Counted from the stretch's first letter, positions 37,855-51,431 are shown. The stretch: 64,000 nt of DNA from Cynocephalus volans (GCF_027409185.1 NC_084462.1:23535577-23599576), one strand, 5' to 3'. The notes: generated from the letters alone by a model not told the origin. Numbers and translations are program-made.

Positions 37855-40800
37855 CATCTTTTTAAAATTATGGTAAAATACACATAACATAAAATTTACC
37901 ATCTTAATCATTTCGGGGTGTGTAGTTCAGCAGTGTTAAGTACATTCACATTGTTATGCAACTAATCTCCAGAACTCATTTTATCTTTCCAAACTGAAAC
38001 CTGGGACCCATTAAACAACTCCGCATTCCTTCCTCTTTCCAGCCCCTGGCAACCACACTTCTACTCTTGTCTCTATAAATTTGATTACTCTAGGTACCTC
38101 ATGTGACTGGAATAATACAGTATTTGTCCTTTTGTGACTGGTTTAGTTCACTTAGCATAATGTCCTCAAAGTTCATCTGTGTTATAGCATGTGTCAGAAT
38201 TTCCTTCCTCTTTAAGGCTAATGACATTCCATTGTGTATATTACATTTTTTTTAATCCATTCATCTGTCAATGGACATGTGGATTGTTTCCAACTTTTGG
38301 ATATTGTGAATAATGCTGCTATAAATATGGATGTAAAAATATTCCTTGGAGATCCTGCTTTCAATTCTTTTATGTGTATACCCAAATAGTGGAATTGCTG
38401 GATTATAAGGTAATTCTATTCTTAATATTTTGAGGAATCACTACAGTTTTTCATAGAGGCTGCACCATTTTACCTTCCCACCAACAGTGTACAAGTGTGT
38501 TCCAGATTCATCCTCGCCAATCATTTTATTTTCTGTTTTTTGTTTTGGTAATAACTATCCTAATGTGTATGAGATGATATCTCATTGTGGTTTTGTTTTG
38601 TATTTCTCTAATGATTAGTGATACCATGCACGTTTTTATGTACTTGTTGGCCATTTACATATCTTCTTTGGAGAAATGTCTATTCATTTGCCTATTTTGA
38701 GATCAGGTTGGATGGTTGTTTTTATCATTGTTAGAGTCGTAGGAATTTTTATACATTCTGGATATTAACCCCTTATCGTATATATGACTTGCAAATATTT
38801 TCTCTCTTTCCATAGGTTGCTTTTTTATTCTTTTGATTGTGTTCATTGGTGCATGAAAGTTGTAAATTTTGATGTAGTTCGATTATGTATATTTTCTTTT
38901 CTTGACTGTGCTTTTGGTGTCATGTCCACGAAATCATCACCAAATTCAGTGTTATGAATCTTTTCCTCTATGTTTTCTTCTAGGAGTTTGATAGTTTTAG
39001 CTCACCCTTAGGTCTTTGATCCATTTTCAGTGTATTTTTGGATATGGCATAAGGTAAGGGTCCAACTTCATTCTTTTGCATGTGGCTATCCAGTTTTCCC
39101 AACACTGTTTGTGAAGAAGAGTGTCCTTTCCCCATTGAGCGATCTTGGCACCCTTGTTGAAAACCATGTGACCATATATATGAGAGTTTATTTCTGGGCT
39201 CTCTATTCTGTTCCATTGGTCTGTACATGTGTCTTTAAGCCAGTACCACACTGTTTTGATAACTGTAGCTTTGCAATCATTAAGTGTGAGACCTTCAGGT
39301 TTGTTCTTCTTTCAAGATTGTATTGGCTATTTAGGGTCCCTTGAGATTCCATATGAATTTTAGGGTGAATTTTTCTATTTCTGAAAAAAATGCCATTGAG
39401 ATTATGATAGAAATTGCATTAAATTTAGAAATCATTTTGGAGAGTATTAACCCCTTAACAGTACTGTCTTCCAATCCACAAAAATGGATGTCTTTCCACT
39501 TATTGATATCTTTATTTCAGCAACATTTTGTAGTTTTCAGTATTTATTTCTAAGTATTTGATTCTTTTTGATGCCATTGTAAATGGAATAGCTTTCTTAA
39601 TTTCTTTTTCAGACTGTTTATTGTTAGTGTATAGAAACACAGCTCATTTTTGCATGTTGATTTTGTATCTTGCAACTTTGCTAAACTTGCTTATTTAGTT
39701 CTAATAGCTTTCTGTGTGTGTGTGTGAATCTTTAGGGTTTACTACATATAAAATCAAGCCATCTGTGAACAGAGGTAATTTTACTTCTTCCTTTCAGGTT
39801 TGGATGCCTTTTATTTCTTTTTCTTACCTAATTTCTCTGGCTAGGACTTCCACTATTTTATTGAATAGATGTGGTGAAGTGGGTATTCTAGTCTTGTTCT
39901 TGATCTTAGAGAACAAGCTTTCAATCTTTCATCATTGGGTCTGATGTTAACTGTAGCCTTTTCACATATGGCCTTCATTATGTTTAGGTAGTTTCCATCT
40001 ATTCCTAATTCGTTGTGGATTTTTATCTTGCAGGGGTCTTGGATTTTGTCACGTTTTGTGCATCAACTGAGATGATCATGTAGGTTTTTCTCTTTCATTC
40101 TGTTACTGTGGTGTACATTGATTGATTGTTTTATGTTGAACTATCCTTGCATTCCAGGAATAAATCCCACTTGGTCATGGTTTATAACCCTTTTAATGTG
40201 CTGTTGAATTCTATTTGCTAGAATTTGATTGAGGATTTTTGCCTCAATATTTATCAGGGATATTGGTCTGTAGTTTTCTCGTAGTGTCTATATCTGCCTT
40301 TTGTATCAGGGTAATGCTACACTCAGAATGAGTGTGGAAATGTTCCTTTCTCTTCAATGTTTTGGAAGAGTTTGAGGAGGATTGGTGTTAATTATTGTTG
40401 AAATATTTGATGGAATTCACAAGTGAAACCATCTGTCCAGGGCTTTTCTTAGTTGGGAGGTTTTTGATTATTGATTCACTCTCCTTACTATTTTTAGGTC
40501 TGTTCAGATTATGTATTTCATGATTTATTAATTGCTCAGATTATTTATTTCATGATTTAGACTTTGTGGGTTGTGTGTTTCTAGGAATTTGTTCATTTTA
40601 CCCATATTATCTAATTTGTTGCCATAAAATTGAACAAAGTACTCCCATAATTCTTTTTATTTCTGTAAAATTGGTTGTTATGTTCCCTCTTTTCTGATTT
40701 TAGTTGAGTCTTTTCCTTTTTCTTTAGTCTATCTAACTAAAAGTTTGTCCATTTTGTTGGTTGTCTGAAGAACAAACTCTCAGTTTTGTAATTTTCTCTA

Positions 40801-41086
40801 TTTTTAATCCTTTGTTTTGTTTATCTGTGCTCTAACTTTCATTATTACCTTTCTTCTGTTAGCCTTGGGTTTAGTTGATTCTTCCTTCAGTAGTGGACAT
40901 GAGATTTTCTAATGTTTTAATGTTTACAGCTATAAATTTTCCTTTTAGCTCTGCTTTGCTACATCCTATAAGTTTTGGTATTTTTTGTTTTCATTTTAAT
41001 CTGTCTCAAGATATTTTCCAATTTCTCTTGTGATTTATTCTTCGACCCACTGGTTGTTTAAGAGTGTGTTGTTTAGTTTTCCTATA
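37855..41086 (-). mobile_element. L1 LINE, antisense, about 5.9 kb in total (left part)
   Basis: Begins with the 3' UTR in reverse complement (TATGGTAAAATACACATAAC) and runs through antisense ORF2 (TGGCCATTTACATATCTTC, TTTCTGGGCTCTCTATTCTG, GGTCTGTAGTTTTCTCGTAG) up to a mariner insertion at 41087. The reading frames are broken throughout. Confidence 0.9.
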
Positions 41087-41563
41087 TGAGGGGACTTCAA
41101 AAAGTTTGTGAAAAAATGAAATCAAAAGATAAAAATTAAGAATATAAACTTTATTTCTCAGCACAAGCTCCCTCGAGTTTAAGAAACTTTTTTACGGGAT
41201 GATACCAGTCGATTAGTCCATCCCTAAAGAACTGTGTATCCTAAGAATTGAACCATCTCAGTGCAATCTTTTTACATTATTAACTGCAGAAAAATGGGTG
41301 CCGTTTAAAGATTTTTTAATATTAGGAAACAAAAAGAATTCAGAAGGAGCCAAATCAGGACTGGAAGGTGGATGCCTAATAATTTTCCATTGAAACTCTT
41401 GCAAAATTTCCCTTTTTTGATGGGAAGATTGAGCAGGAGAGGTGTCATGGTGAAAAAGAACTCTCTGGTGAAGCTTTCTTGGGCATTATTCTTTTTTCTT
41501 TTCTTTTTTATTTCCCTTCATTAAAAAAATTTTTTCCTCGGCAATTTTCTGCTAAAGTTTGGT

Positions 41564-41791
41564 CTAACTTCTGAAAACACTCTCATAATAAGCAGACATT
41601 ATCATTCTTTGGCCATCCAGAAAGTTCACAAGAAAAATGTCTTGATCATCCCTCAAAACTGTTGCTATGACCTTTGCCCTTGACTTCTGCTTTTGCTTTG
41701 ATTGGACCACTTTTACCTTTTGGTAGCCATTATTTTCATTCTGATTTGTCTTCAGGATCATAGTGGTAAAGCTGTGTCTCATCTCTTCCAA
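41564..41791 (-). pseudogene. Mariner transposase remnant
   Basis: A 75-codon open fragment with the mariner-family string AKVIATVLRDDQDIFLVNFL followed by AYYES, the region around the first catalytic Asp of the DD34D transposase. An intact transposase would be about 340-350 aa. Here frameshifts and stops leave only pieces, so it is dead. Confidence 0.85.
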
Positions 41792-41838
41792 TTCTTTGAA
41801 GAAATACCTCAGAATCTTGATTCCACTTCTTCATCTTC

Positions 41839-41857
41839 TTTTTTTTTTTTTTTTTTT
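41839..41857 (+). repeat. Poly(T) tract inside the mariner
   Basis: About 19 T in a row, within the transposase region (poly-A on its coding strand). It is a likely slippage-generated expansion after the element died. Confidence 0.8.
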
Positions 41858-42447
41858 ACTGAAATCTCTGCTCTTGTTTGCAGCCAATCTGGACACAACA
41901 GTTTTGGCACCAATCGATAAAAAAATTTGCTCAATTATAATCTTTTATTCAGAATTCTGTAGGCTGAACCACTTGGGGTGTCTATGGTCTGTTTTTTCTG
42001 CTATTAATCATTGGTCCTGTTAAATTAGGGCACAAAGAAGATTAATACTTTTCTCACAAGTTGATGTGGATGGTCTGTTGCTTCAGGCTTCATCTTTGTT
42101 ATTATCTTCTCCCTTCTTAAAGTGATTTTTCATTTGTACACTGCTGATTTCTTTGGGGACATTGTCCCCATAAACTTTTCATACCGTATCAATGACTTCA
42201 GCATTTTTCTACCCAAGCTTCACCATAAATTTGATGTTTGATCTTGCTTCAATTTTAGCAGAATTTATGTTGCTGTCCTAGAGGTTGTTTTCAAATTGAT
42301 ATCTTATCTTTCTTAGTGCCTCAAACTAGATCCTGTCAGACATGTCATAATAAATTAGTATGAGTTTATTTTGGTGCAAAAATTTAAAAATCCATGCATA
42401 GTTTTTAAAATAATATACATTTTCCATGACTTTCAGAAGACCCCTCA

Positions 42448-43745
42448 TATTTGTGGATTTTCCAGTTTCCTTTAAGCTATTGCTTTGTAGTTTCATTTCA
42501 TTATGATTGGAAAAGATACTTTATATGATTCCAATCTTTTAAAAATTATTAAGACTTGTTTTGTGGCCTAATATGAGGTCTATAGTAGAGAATATTTCAT
42601 ATGCACTTGAAAATAATATGTATTCCACTGTTGTTGGGTAGAGTGTTCTGTAAATGTGTTGGGACCAATTGGTCTATAGTGTTGTCAAGTCTTCTATTTT
42701 CTTATATGTGTCTTCTGTTGGATTGTTCTATCCATCATGGAAAGTGGACTACTGAAGTTTCATACTATTATTGTAGAGCTATCTGTTTCTGCATCAGTTC
42801 TGTTAGTGTTTGCCTCATACACTTAGGAATTCTGATGTTTGGTGCATATATGTTTATAATTGATATATCTTCTTGGTGAATTCAACAGTTTATTATTACA
42901 TAATGTCCTTTCTGTTGTTTTGTTATGTTTTGTTTTTTGTGACAATTTTTGAATTGAAATTTTGTCTATTCTTAGTATAAACACTTCTGCTATCTTTTGG
43001 TTATTATTTGCTTGAATATCTTTTTCCATCCTTTCTCTTTCAACCTATACATATCCTTAGGTTTAAAGTGAATCTTCTGTAGATAGAATATAGATGGATT
43101 CTGTTTGTTTTATTCATTCTTCCAATCTATGTCTTTTGACTAAGGCGTTTAATCCATTTACATTTAAAGTAATTACTGATAGTTTAGAAGCTATGATTAG
43201 TGATTTTTTATTATTTATTAGTTAATTTTTATATGTCTTGTGCATATCTTATACATTTTTTGTCCCTCATTTCCTCCCTTGCTGTCTTCTTTTGTTTGTT
43301 TGACATTTTTCAGTGACATGTTTTGATTCCCTTCTCACTTCCTATTGTGTATATTGTACAGAAATTTTCTTTGTGGTTATCGTGGGGATTACATAAAACA
43401 TCCTAAAATTATAACAGTCTATTTTAAGGTGATTACAACTTCAATTGCATTTTAAAAAAACTCAAAAACCAAAAACCTCTACTCCTTCACAGCTCCAAAC
43501 TCCTCTGTATGTTATTGATGTCACAAATTACAATCATGTACCCATTGACATAGACTTATTTTTTATGCTTTTCCCTTTTACATCCTATAAAAGAATAAAA
43601 TGTAGAGCTACAAACCAAAGTTACAATAATGTAGGTTTTCAAATTTAGCCATATATTTACTTTTACCAAAAAGCTTTATAGTTTCATATGGTTTCAAGTC
43701 ACTCTCTAGGATAAAAGAAAATGAGAATCCCTCTTTTCCATCCCA
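42448..43745 (-). mobile_element. L1 LINE, antisense (right part)
   Basis: Continues the L1 from 41086 without loss (TTGTGGATTTTCCAGTTTCC). It runs toward the 5' side of ORF2 (CTTTATAGTTTCATATGGTT, GGTTTCAAGTCACTCTCTAG) and fades near 43745. Confidence 0.85.
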
Positions 43746-45700
43746 TCATAAAACTACCAGAATGCTACAGAACCCTGTGCTCTTCTTGAAAAGCATATGA
43801 AAACTTCAGGCTTTTGTTGTTGGGAAAGTACCATCACCGTAATTGGGTCTTATTGTTTAAAGTTCCCAGATAATTAAATGGGCATGAATTTTTATTTTTC
43901 AGCCAGCTTCTTCAGTGCCTTTGCTTTGGCAAATATAACTTCTGGACATGCAAGTAACTGTCTTTTATATTTTTCTTCGAGGTATATATTCTGAGAGCAT
44001 TGAAACTGTCAAGGAAATCTTGGCTTTTAGTGGCAGGCACTAGAGTTTTTCTTAATAATGTGATTTTGGACTGAGCAGAATTTATATTTTCAACCTGCCT
44101 GAATTAGTTTGATTATAATCTGAACTTCCTAAAGTTCATGTGCTCAGCTGAGGTTCTTGTTTAATATTTAACAAGGACTGTGCCAGTCAGTCAGTGCTGT
44201 AGAAAAACATCAGGTATGTGTTATTATTGGTGCCTTTTATTTGAATTGCAACATATTCCAACTGGCTGCCAACTCAGCCACTGCCCCTGCCTTCTATTCC
44301 CTGTCTTCAAGGTCTGCAAACTTAGAAGTTCAAACTTAGCTCATAGAGCCCAGGGCACAAAAGACCTGTAGTTTTCCTGATAGGGAAGCTGAGAAGGAAA
44401 GATCTTGTCCCTGGTCAAGTGAGTGAGTGACAGATTTAGAGTGGGACCCTGAGGTCTGGCCTCCCATCATGACTTACTCCTGACAATGTGGTTCCAGTTG
44501 TCCCTTCCTTTCCTCCAGAATCTCATATCTGGTCTGATCTGGCTGTTTCCTGCCTTCCATTCCCTGTCTCCTTCAGTTCCCCATCCCACAGGTCACTCTG
44601 TGGCTCGGAGACCCTCTGTCGCCTGTGACTACATTATTTAATTGAATGCTTAATCTCAACTTACAAAGCTGTTCTGGGTGAAGCCTTTGGGGACTGGGAC
44701 TTGACTACTTGGCATCATGTTTTTCTGATATCCGATTTCTACCTCTGAGAGTGGCTCCTGATGGAGAAGAGCTGAATAGGAGTTCAGATTAGACCCTTCA
44801 ACTGACCTGCGGTACTCAATCAGCTGCTGCCCTGCTGTTTCCAGCTCTGTGTGTCATCCGTATAGACATGTCCTTCTTTTCAACCTGTCAATTCTGCATG
44901 TTGTCCTCCTGCAAAGACTTGGCCCCCAAGAGTGTGCTGGACTCCACACAGAGACCTGCAGGCCTTTGGCAATGGTCTGTAGGAGGCTCTGGAACAGGAT
45001 GTGAGGGCAGCATCACAGCCAGCCAGGAGGAGAAAGCTGGGCCTAGAAAGCCCCTCACTGCCATCCAGTTGGATAAGCATGCAGTTCCTAAGCGCCTTGC
45101 CAGGCATGGTGCTTATTGTGGAGAAATGAAAATAGCTTTACTTCTACCAATATTTACCACCTCTTATCTATTCATTTCATTCTATTGAGAGTTTGGGGGG
45201 GTACATGCTTCAATAAGGAACAAAGAGAAGGAAAACTAATATTCAGTTATGTGTCTATTGCACTAGATGTGCTGGTATCTTACACGTATTCCTGCAGATG
45301 GTTTCCTTGCTGGGGGCTTCCCATGCCTCAGTGACTGAGAAATTCCCTGCCCACTGGCATGTGCTTGGCTCACTGAGGGACAGGCAGGAAGTGCCAGGTA
45401 GTTAATACCCAAAGGAGAAATCCTTCACAAATAATGGGTGTGAATTAAAGGGAAAACATTCCACCTTCCCTGTTCTTCCATCCATTTCTGAGGCATGTTC
45501 CACAGAGACCATCAGAGGTTCCCTAGTGGGATGGGCTCCAGTTGCCCACAGCTGTCACCTGCTCTCTATTGCACACTATATTTGCTTTCCTATCTTCTTT
45601 GAGTCACATCTCCAACCTATCAAAATGCTTCCCAGGATTACCTCCCACATAAACTACTTATATGCAAATATTTGTCTCAGGGTCTGCTTTGGGAGAAGCT
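43746..45700. other. Intergenic stretch without recognised genes
   Basis: I recognise neither genes nor CYP3A exon fragments here. Opposite-strand open frames at 44868-45188 and 44880-45107 overlap and look like chance. Confidence 0.5.
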
Positions 45701-45754
45701 CAAATTAAGAGCCCTGTTACAGAGCAGGATGTCAGTTACTTTTCACACAAGCCG

Positions 45755-45890
45755 TGAAATATGCATCAAGTCCTTTTTAGAGATGAGGATGCTGAGGTTC
45801 AGCGAGGTTAAGCTGATTCCTCAGGGTCACATAGCAATTAAGGGTAGAGCCAGAATTTGATACCATACCTGTGTGGCTCCTAAGCCTGTC
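45755..45890 (-). repeat. MIR, antisense
   Basis: AGATGAGGATGCTGAGGTTC, AGGGTCACATAGCAATTAAG and AGAGCCAGAATTTGATACCA are MIR in reverse complement. Confidence 0.75.
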
Positions 45891-46099
45891 CTATTCCTCC
45901 CACTCCAGGATGCTTCAGGTAAAACTCTAGGGTGGGGCTCAGCAGACCTAAGCTCTGGGTCCATTCTTTCTCCCGATTGATGTGTGATCTCAGGCAGATC
46001 CTTTGGTTGTTCTTGGTCTAAATCTGAATTGCATTCCTACCTCAGCGTTTTTGCACTAGCTATTCATTTTGACTGGAATATTCTTCCAGTTTCTATGTT

Positions 46100-46370
46100 A
46101 GGGGTCCTTATTACCACCCTCAGATTCAATGCTTCTGTAGAAGGACTCACAGAACTCAGTAAAATTGTTATTCTCACGGTGATGGTTTATTGCAGCATAA
46201 GGAGACAGATTAAGATTAGCAAAGGTAAAAGGCACATAGGATGGAAGCTTCTGATTTTCCTCTCACAGACAGCGGTTAATTCTCCCAGCAACGATGTGTG
46301 ACAACACGTACATGTATTACTAAGACAGGATAGCACTAGGCCTGTGAACCAAACTGTCTCCATTTTCCTG
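46100..46370 (-). mobile_element. LTR-like fragment (tentative)
   Basis: A stretch with GGACTCACAGAACTCAGTAA, GGTTTATTGCAGCATAAGGA and GTTAATTCTCCCAGCAACGA resembles a mammalian LTR element. It breaks an L2-like stretch at about 46030-46098. The family is unassigned. Confidence 0.4.
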
Positions 46371-46719
46371 CAGAGGACATTTTGTTACTTTCCCACTCCC
46401 CCGGGGTGCTTGATTGCCCCATGGCCTTGATAAAAGTAACTGAAAGAGACCAGTTGGGCATAACCACCCTGATAAAATAAACTGATATAAGAGGGGAACA
46501 GATATTTACTGAGTTGCAAAATCCCTTTCCTAAGGCTTGTGAAAATATAACTGCTAGCCTTGTTTAAAATTTATCATTATCGACCCATTCTTTGTTTTCC
46601 CAGAAGTGTAAAAATTAAGTTACAGATTATCCTTACAACTCCTTTAGAAGGTACACACAAGATGCTTGTGGAACTGAGCTCTCTTATGAGCACCGTAAAA
46701 ATACCAGAAGTCATTAAAA

Positions 46720-47135
46720 CAAGATGTTGATGTCAATTGAGGAACTGCTTGTTTTTATAAACCTTTCCTCAACTTCCCCCAGGCAGCTAGCCTGACTCCT
46801 GTGCATGTGCACAAAGCTTCAAGGTGACCACTACAGTGACCCTCCTGGCATGGTGATAATGAGCAAAACCACCATCTTGGACCTACTGAGTAGACATGAG
46901 CATCTAACTGAGCATGAACCCATGATCCAACAAGAAAGAACAGAATGGAGCACCTCCAGAGGTGCAGAATGATGATGCTGACCTGTGTCCTTTCGCCTTT
47001 GCCCTAAAAGGACCCTGGGCAGCTCCCTTTTGGGAGCTAGCTTCCCAATAGCTCCTTCCCTTATGAATAAGTCTATCTCCTCTTTTAAAAAAGCATTGTT
47101 TGCTTTACTGCTGGGTGCATCGCTCATTTGAATGA
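46720..47135 (+). mobile_element. Possible solo LTR of an endogenous retrovirus (tentative)
   Basis: The right end has the R/U5 look of ERV1-type LTRs: GAATAAGTCTATCTCC, then a run into AAGCATTGTTTGCTTTACTG and TGCATCGCTCATTTGAATGA. No retroviral coding region was seen on either side. Confidence 0.4.
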
Positions 47136-47389
47136 CTTTGAGACCAAAGAGCCTAATTTGGTAACATTACCAGCCATGGAAGGTCATCTGAATCTTGGTG
47201 TCCAAGATTTATATTCAGGGTCAGTCATGTATGCATGGAGCACCTATGTAGCTGGTCTTACTTATTTAGTCTCCAGCCCCTTGAGAGGTCAAACTGATAA
47301 AGCACAGCCTCAGACCTGCACCTTAAATCATATTGTTATAGAAAACTACCTGGCATGGTCCAAGCCCTCCAGATATACCAAGGTACTCT

Positions 47390-47810
47390 TATTAGGCAGG
47401 ATATTCCAAGGGCTTAAATGTTATGTCCTGGTCAGAGTCAGTCCTTCCTTTGGAATGTGCAGAGTCTGGACAACACATGCTTGCTGCATTAACCCTTTGC
47501 TGTGCACTCTTGTGGCTCTTTCCTGTCATTCACATCTCAGCACAAACATGGCTTCCTCAGAAAAACCTTAGCCAACCAGCCAAACTGAACTCCATCACTT
47601 TCCCTTGGTTTATCTTCATCACTGCTCTTTTAACCACCACATATTTTCCAGTTTGTTTATCATCTACCTTCTCCCTCTAGAATGTAAGGTTTTTGAGAGT
47701 AGAGACTGTTGACTGTTTTATAGCTCAAATGCCAAGAACAGAGAATAGCAAAGAATAAGCATTTAATACAAACTTTCTGATGAGTGAAGGAATCTGGACA
47801 ATGAACTGAT
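47390..47810 (+). mobile_element. L2 LINE 3' end, sense
   Basis: L2 3' phrases: CTCTTTTAACCACCACATAT, TAGAATGTAAGGTTTTTGAG, AATAAGCATTTAATACAAAC. Confidence 0.55.
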
Positions 47811-48179
47811 TTCCAGTATCTTTTCAAGCTCTAAAGTACCATCAATCAAGTTAATTGACTCATATTTCCTAACCAGACTTTGAGTTCTTATAATGGAAGA
47901 CTATTTTCCCTATGATAGTTCCTCCTGGAATTTCTCAAGGCAGGGTTAGGCAAGAACAGGCACTTGAGAAAAGCTTGCTCAGCTGGCAGTATTAGGGATC
48001 AGTCACTCTTACAAGCTTTAGATTCTGTGAAAGGAGTATGTAGCCAGCTGGAGTATCTTGCATATGTTCTATAGCATTCCAGAACTTTTCTTTATCCAAC
48101 CAATATCTGTTAAACTCCTCCTGTTTCCCAGACACTGTTTCCATGTTGAGGATGTGGAAGTAAACTAGACAGTTGGGTT

Positions 48180-48700
48180 TCCTGCTTTTGTGGGGCTCAC
48201 ATCCTAGTGGGGAGAGAGACAGCAAACAAGAATGCAAAGAAATTCAGTAATCACATATTGCTCAAGTGCCAAGAAGGAAATAAACATGGGACAGAAGGTG
48301 AAAGTAACAGGGTTGGTGGATCCCATTAGCCCAAAGGGTCAGGGAAGGCCTCTCTGAGGAGCAGGGATTTCAAGCTGAGACATAAACAGTTAGGCATCCA
48401 TGCCATGAACTGCCATGGGAAGAGCATTCTAGGTGGTGGAAACAGCAAGTGCAAAGGCCCTGAGGCATGAAGGGGCTTGGGTTTGTTTGACTAATGACAG
48501 AGGACCCATGGGCTGGAAGGTGCAGAGTGAGGTGAGGGCGTGAAAGGAAATGAGTGTGGGAGGGGAACCTATTGGAAGGTCTTTGGACTGGCTTGGGGGT
48601 AGGGGCCAGAGTGAAAGTGGGAGGTGTGGTTGGGAGCCATCGTAGCTCATTGAGGTAAAAGATGGTGGCTTGGGCCAGGGTGATGGCAGTGGTGATGACA
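48180..48700. repeat. Ancient mammalian interspersed repeat, unassigned
   Basis: GTCAGGGAAGGCCTCTCTGA, GGAAGAGCATTCTAGGTGGT and GCAAGTGCAAAGGCCCTGAG are a familiar repeated string in mammalian genomes. I cannot name the family with confidence. A related stretch lies at 52430-52830. Confidence 0.5.
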
Positions 48701-48830
48701 AGGGCCTGACAAAGGCAGGGGTGCTGGGAATGAGAAGTGTCTAAAATGATATTAGAAAGACATGTAAATTTGAACAAAAACATGGAAAAATTGTAAACAC
48801 CCATGTGCCCATGAGCTAGATTCAATAGTT

Positions 48831-50134
48831 AGCAGTTTTCTGCATTTGCTTTATCACCTGTCCATACACCCCTCCATACAACAATCTGCTTTATTTTCAG
48901 CTGCGTTCCAGGGTAAGTCGCAGCATGAGGTCACTTCACCCGTCAGCACTGCAGCATGCATGTCATTTATTAGATAAACACTTTAAGTAAAGGTAAACTT
49001 CTGATCCTGAGTTTATTTAAAATTTTGTGATTTTGTATATCATAGTTTTATTGTGTTAATATTGATTTTTAAAGATATCACATTACGGTATGATTTATCT
49101 GGATTACTGAGATTTTTGGCAACTTTGTGCTCAAGTGGAATGTGTCACTCTCTCTTGGGGAAGTCCAGACTGAATTTTATAAATATACTGTGTAGGTGAG
49201 GAAGGAATGAACTCCTCCTACTCCTTCCTTTGACCACTTTGGGATTTATCTTTTCTCTGCCTACAGATTGCTTAACTTTAGGAAATGTATAGAGAGAAGT
49301 TCTGCCCCAGCTGAGGGAGAGGTGGGTGGGAGAAGTTTCAGCCACGGCAAGGGGTGGGGGAGAGTAGGGGATACTTCAAGACCCTGAGCAGGTGGGGAAA
49401 GGTGGGGAGTGGTGGTCCCACCCAGGAACCTGTGCTCACACAGCTGGGCAGACTCCAATAGCCCCAGTTAGAGTCTTGGGAATTAAGTCCCCAAACATAC
49501 ATGACATCAGTGGCTCCTCACACAGCAGGCAGCAATAAAAGCTCTTCAGACACAAGTGATAAAGGATAAAGGTCCACAGTCCACACACATCAAACACCCA
49601 GCCTTTTAATTATAATTTTTTCAAATAGAATTTGAACTCATGACTCCTTTTCTTGATGGAAGAAAATACATTGTGCACTTTGGGGTTATTCTATAACTCT
49701 TGTTGTCTCTCAGCCAGCAGGTGAATTTTCAAAATATTTTATGGTTGGACTGCCAAGGGTCAGGTACCAGGCTGTGAAATGTCTCCTGTTCTCTCTGATC
49801 AAAGCCAGAATGAGCCAGACTTGCAGATCTAGGCCCCAAGCCCACTTCTGGTCACAGGACAGGGTCTGGCCTGGTCTGGGGTTCTTTGGGAGGGAAAGAT
49901 GTAATAATTAACACCCATTTTATAGGGTAGGCAACTGAGGCTGAGGAAGTTTAAATAATTCATATGGGGCCTGTGCATCAGCTGCATTCTGAGGATCCCT
50001 GCATAGCTAGGTGTCTGCAGAATAGAGAGAATAGGAGTTTTAGGAGTCCATAGAAAGCCCAGGGACCACCTGGGCTGGGTTCCCAACCACACCCTTTTCC
50101 TGTCCCATCTCTCTCTGGCGTATTCTCATAGATT
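48831..50134. other. Intergenic stretch without recognised genes
   Basis: Nothing nameable was seen. Several overlapping minus-strand frames at 49145-50163 have no recognisable product. Confidence 0.5.
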
Positions 50135-50880
50135 CTTAACCATTTGTGGTTGCACAAAGTCAAAATCCCAGAAATTTTACCACTTCACATCCACTAGGTT
50201 GGCCATGAAAAATAAAAAGATAATAAGTGTTGGCAAAGGTGTGGAGATACTGGATCCCTTGCACACTCCTGGAGAGTATGTAAAATGGTGCAGCTGGTGT
50301 GGAAAATAGTTTGGTGCTCCTCAAAAAGTTAAACAGAGAATTACTATATGACCCAGCAATTCCACTAGTTGTTATATATCTAAGATAACTGAAAATAGTT
50401 ACTTATACAAATATGTTCATAACAGAACAATTCACAATAGCCAAAGGGTGGAAACAACTGAAACATCCATCAACAGATGAATGGATAAAAAATGTGGTAT
50501 ATCCATATAATGAAATATTATTTGGCCATAAAAAGAATGAAGTGCTGGCACATGCTACAACATAGGTGAAATTTGAAAACATCATGTTAAGTGACAGAAA
50601 CCAGGCACAAAAGGTCATATATTATATGATCCTGTTTCCATGAAACATTCAGAATGGGTAAACACATACAGACAGAATGCACAATCATGGTTGCCAGAGG
50701 GTGGGGAATGGGAAGAGTAGGGAGAAACTGCTTATTGGTTACAGGATTGTAGTTTGGAGTGATGGGAATGTTTTGGAACTAGAAAGGTTGTGGTTACACA
50801 ACACTGTGAATGTGCTAAATCCCACTTATTTGTTCACTTTAAAATGGTGAATTTTATGTTGTTTGAATTTTACCTCTGTA
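50135..50880 (+). mobile_element. L1 3' end, sense
   Basis: ORF2 tail and 3' UTR: GTGTTGGCAAAGGTGTGGAG, GACCCAGCAATTCCACTAGT, TTCACAATAGCCAAAGGGTG, CAATCATGGTTGCCAGAGGG, TTTTAAAATGGTGAATTTTA-like end. It is 5'-truncated and about 0.75 kb. Confidence 0.88.
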
Positions 50881-51431
50881 CGTTTTCCAAAATCTCAGAA
50901 ATATATGCTAACAAGTATGAGGCATATGACTATGGTGCCTGTCAAGCCCAGTGACTTTCCACGAGCCGTCCCTAGCCAAGTTCAGCCCACCTCTGACCTC
51001 CAGCAGAAGATGCCTGATTCTGATTGGTTGCATGGTTATCCCCAGGGCCATGGGGCCTTCTGTACCAGTCCGAATTGGGTCTTCACTGTGCCCAGTGATA
51101 TAATGCACCAAGGAGGGACAGACCATAAGACAAAGTGTGAACAAGACCCTCACAAAGGGAGCCATACCCAAAGACCCTAGGTGGGGTAATCCACTGTAAG
51201 GAGATGACTGCAAAGACCCTGGAGCTTAGGGGAGGCAGAGATAAAGGAATCTGGAGCCATCCCAGGTGGGGGGCTTCCCAGAGGAGTGACACTCTGCTTG
51301 CACTACCACGGACACAGAACTGCATGCAGACATGAGAGGTGCTTGCTAATTTTCTGGGGAGAGGCTTCATTACTTTGATCCGATTATCAAAGGAACCCAT
51401 GTTCCAACTAAAGGTCGAGAACTCCAGCTTG

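Larger units (their letters stand above)
41087..42447 (-). mobile_element. Mariner (Tc1/mariner) DNA transposon, 1361 bp, nested in L1
   Basis: The ends are terminal inverted repeats TGAGGGGACTTCAAAAAGTT and the reverse complement of CTTTCAGAAGACCCCTCA. It is flanked by the TA duplication at 41085-41086 and 42448-42449. The host L1 sequence is continuous across the site. The transposase lies on the minus strand but is broken (see 41564-41791). The subfamily is not assigned; it is an irritans/HSMAR-like type at most. Confidence 0.9.

Noticed and set aside
42601-42879. 92-codon frame within the large L1
   Set aside because: It is on the strand opposite to L1 coding; chance frame in AT-rich antisense DNA.
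48370-48825. 151-codon minus-strand frame rich in Pro, Ser and Leu
   Set aside because: Lies over an ancient interspersed repeat; composition bias explains its length.
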